DNA from: an uncultured Eubacteriales bacterium
GTDB taxonomy: Bacteria; Bacillota; Clostridia; Peptostreptococcales; Anaerovoracaceae
DNA: 8,268 nucleotides
Reading direction: 5' to 3'
NCBI GenBank assembly: GCA_900542245.1
Contig: UQMQ01000100.1
Location: 1 to 8,268, forward strand
Shown one piece after another: positions 6,618 to 8,268 of this stretch (the stretch's first letter is position 1; each line of letters starts with the position of its first letter). Made by a program: the position numbers and the translations under genes. The notes under the pieces were generated by a model, which had not been told where the DNA came from, made no database searches, and saw nothing but the letters and a program-made list of their open reading frames with translations.

Positions 6618-7574
6618 ATGTCATTTGCATCGGATACCAAAAATGAGCTGGCGCATGTGCAGCCGGAAAAGAAGTGCTGTATGCTGGCGGAAATCTCCGG
6701 ATTTTTGCGGGTAGCAGGCAGTATCGGGCTTGCGGGCTTTGGCAAATTCAAAATTATCGTCACCACGCAGAATCCGGCGGTGGCGCGGCATTATAAGAAG
6801 CTGCTGCAGGATTATTTCGGGATCGAAACGAAACTGGAAATCGGCGAGGGCAAGACCATCGGCAAGGCGCAGGCGGGGCAGAAGTACGCCTACAGTCTGA
6901 CCATCGACGCGGACAATCGCAGCGAGCAGATCCTGCGCGAAACCGGTATTTTGTTGGTGCGTGAGGGCAACAACTATATCTCGGACGGCATCTACAGCGG
7001 CATCATCGGCAGCAAATGCTGCAAAAAAGCCTATCTGCGCGGTGTTTTCATGGGGGTCGGTACGATGAGCGATCCCGAAAAGGCCTATGATCTGGAGTTT
7101 GTGCTGGAATCGCAGAACATGGCAAACGATCTGAAAAAGCTGATCAATGCCTTTGTCGATCTGAGCTGTAAGGTCGTGCAGCGCGGCAAGCGCTATGTGG
7201 TCTACATGAAAAAGGCGGATTATATCAGCGATATGCTTGCCATCATGGGCGCGAGCCAGCAGGTGCTTTCGCTGGAGGAGACCCGCATCAGGAAGGGCAT
7301 GGTCCATGCCGCTAAGCGGACGGTCAACTGCGATAATGCGAATATGGACCGCGCCATCGAGGCCTCGATGAAGCAGATGGAAGCAATCCGCAAGATCGAG
7401 CAGACCAAGGGGTTGGAATTTTTACCGGAAAAGCTGAAGCAGACCGCGCTTTTGCGGCTGGCGAATCCGGACATTTCCATTACCGCCCTCGGCGAGCTTT
7501 GCGACCCGCCGCTCAAAAAATCCGGCATCAATAAGCGGCTGATGCGCCTTGAAGAAATCGCCGCGAAGCTGTAA
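6618..7574 (+). CDS. whiA: DNA-binding protein WhiA
   Basis: The 318-residue product has the full WhiA architecture and usual length. The N-terminus MSFASDTKNELAHV...EKKCCMLAEISGFLRVAGSI is diagnostic. The LAGLIDADG-like homing-endonuclease fold carries the KKAYLRGVFMGVGTMSDPEK motif (about residues 136-155). The C-terminal helix-turn-helix spans about 278-318 (LANPDISITALGEL, then DPPLKKSGINKRLMRLEEIA). WhiA is a sporulation-type regulator in actinobacteria, and in Firmicutes it influences cell division and chromosome segregation; it has no nuclease activity known to me. The start is fixed by GGGAGG 7 nt upstream. In most Firmicutes whiA follows rapZ and yvcK; here neither is present and the gene has its own promoter after a terminator. 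The downstream gene is convergent, so whiA appears to be monocistronic. Confidence 0.96.
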   Translation: MSFASDTKNELAHVQPEKKCCMLAEISGFLRVAGSIGLAGFGKFKIIVTTQNPAVARHYKKLLQDYFGIETKLEIGEGKTIGKAQAGQKYAYSLTIDADNRSEQILRETGILLVREGNNYISDGIYSGIIGSKCCKKAYLRGVFMGVGTMSDPEKAYDLEFVLESQNMANDLKKLINAFVDLSCKVVQRGKRYVVYMKKADYISDMLAIMGASQQVLSLEETRIRKGMVHAAKRTVNCDNANMDRAIEASMKQMEAIRKIEQTKGLEFLPEKLKQTALLRLANPDISITALGELCDPPLKKSGINKRLMRLEEIAAKL

Positions 7575-7600
7575 ACCACAAGACGTGTGCAGTGAACGAA

Positions 7601-7641
7601 ACTCTATGCACCCGATCACATGCGTACCGGGTGCATAAAGT
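7601..7641. terminator. Inverted repeat between convergent genes
   Basis: TATGCACCCG (7605-7614) and CGGGTGCATA (7628-7637) are perfect complements around a 13-nt loop. One mismatch outward, ACT (7601-7603) and AGT (7639-7641) extend the stem. The position between the convergent whiA and dehydrogenase genes suits a shared terminator. Neither side has a true T-run, however (leftward only GAGTTTCGTTC), so termination may be weak or the repeat may serve another role. Confidence 0.5.
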
Positions 7642-7682
7642 GAAGAAATGTATAGTAAAAAATTTATGCGCAAACAGCGATG

Positions 7683-8268
7683 CTACAGTGCTTTTACGAG
7701 ACCTCCATCGAGGAGAATGGTCTGACCGGTAATGTAGGTATTTGCTGTTGCAGATAAAAGAAAGGCTGCAAGTTTGCCGTACTCCTCTGGCTTTCCATAT
7801 CTACCCAACGGAATGGTTTTCCATGTATTCTCTTGCAGTTCCTTTACTGTGATACCTTGCTTGTCTGCACGCATCTTATCCAGGTAATCAATGCGGGCAG
7901 TACCGATTCTGCCCGGGCCGATTACGTTAACAAGAATATTGTATTTACCCAGTTCCTGTGAGACTGTTTTTGACCAGCCGACAACGCCTGCACGCATGGT
8001 ATTCGAAAGCCCCAAATTGTCAAGAACCGCTTTGATTGACGAAGAGGTTGAGTTGACAATTCGTCCACCTCCGTTTTCCATCATGATAGGAGCGACCTCT
8101 CTGACAACTCTTTGGTAGGACAGCAGTGTAAGTTCAAAAGCATTGTACCATGTCTGATCATCAAAAGAGTTTAGCGGACCATAAGGAGGATCTTCTGCAT
8201 GATTGAACAAGGCAAAAATCGGACCAAATTTTTTATAGGTTGTTTTTACCAATCTTTTGATATCTTCC
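7683..8268 (-). CDS. Short-chain dehydrogenase (SDR), atypical FabG-like, 5' end cut
   Basis: The minus-strand frame is open from the window edge to TAG (7683-7685). It covers about 194 residues of a family normally ~255-265 long, so the N-terminal Rossmann TGxxxGIG motif lies outside. The visible order is typical: DIKRLVKTTYKKFGPIFALFNHA (the NNAG-like strand), GGGRIVNSTSSS (the catalytic-Ser strand), VSQELGKYNILVNVIGPGRIGT, then RYGKPEEYGKLAAFLLS and the C-terminal YITGQTILLDGGL. The expected YxxxK is replaced by SNTMR (7992-8006). This fits the known SDR subgroup resembling beta-ketoacyl-ACP reductases but lacking the catalytic tetrad, where LSNxxRAxVVG is usual. I therefore do not read it as decay. 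Whether it reduces a substrate with NAD(P)H is uncertain. A TTG at 8250-8252 lies within conserved sequence and is not the start. Confidence 0.85.
   Translation of the reverse strand, partial: EDIKRLVKTTYKKFGPIFALFNHAEDPPYGPLNSFDDQTWYNAFELTLLSYQRVVREVAPIMMENGGGRIVNSTSSSIKAVLDNLGLSNTMRAGVVGWSKTVSQELGKYNILVNVIGPGRIGTARIDYLDKMRADKQGITVKELQENTWKTIPLGRYGKPEEYGKLAAFLLSATANTYITGQTILLDGGLVKAL

Noticed and set aside
6466..6618. Short frame ending in TAATG at the whiA start (leader peptide?)
   Set aside because: It could start only at GTG 6466 or ATG 6517 without an RBS, and its Lys/Ser/Ala-rich composition shows no protein-like pattern. The overlap is probably chance.
6621..7307. 228-codon minus-strand frame within whiA
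   Set aside because: It is fully antisense to a clearly identified whiA, with a His/Leu/Gln-rich sequence and no start signal.

Overview
The window most likely comes from a low-to-mid GC Gram-positive anaerobe of the Firmicutes, probably Clostridia. The support is a full-length WhiA (6618-7574), strong AAGGAGG-type ribosome binding sites, and the C-terminus of the large secreted protein. That C-terminus resembles the Fn3-like, tyrosine-rich tails (RSTKKSSGY...YYYKA) I know from clostridial surface proteins. Genus cannot be set from the sequence.

Layout. (1) The left edge (1-74) may hold the first codons of a leftward gene with a good sigma-A-type promoter. (2) Positions 75-1025 carry no intact gene. 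They contain two imperfect tandem copies of a ~137-bp unit, a terminator-like hairpin, a short but clear leftward remnant of a flagellin 3' end (547-681), an 8-bp hairpin and A/T homopolymer tracts leading into a promoter. (3) Positions 1026-6262 encode one very large predicted secreted protein of about 1745 residues. It has a signal peptide, a long beta-rich region I do not recognise, an Fn3 domain, a Ser/Gly/Thr repeat linker, an Ig-like domain and a basic Fn3-like tail. As written it is split into two frames exactly at a run of nine G (2369-2377). (4) Positions 6263-6617 hold a terminator, a near-consensus promoter and a ~170-nt leader for whiA. (5) whiA is followed by a 10-bp perfect inverted repeat and then by a convergent short-chain dehydrogenase cut by the right edge.

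The most interesting point is the G9 tract. One G more (G10) or two fewer (G7) would join the halves. The site is therefore a candidate phase-variation switch in a surface protein. A programmed -1 frameshift is also possible, because the tract begins with A AAG GGG in the correct frame. A sequencing or assembly indel is the main competing explanation. The flagellin remnant beside this gene suggests a locus with a history of surface-gene recombination, but that link is inference. whiA appears to be transcribed alone here, without the rapZ-yvcK genes that usually precede it. The edge dehydrogenase belongs to a subgroup that lacks the usual YxxxK motif.
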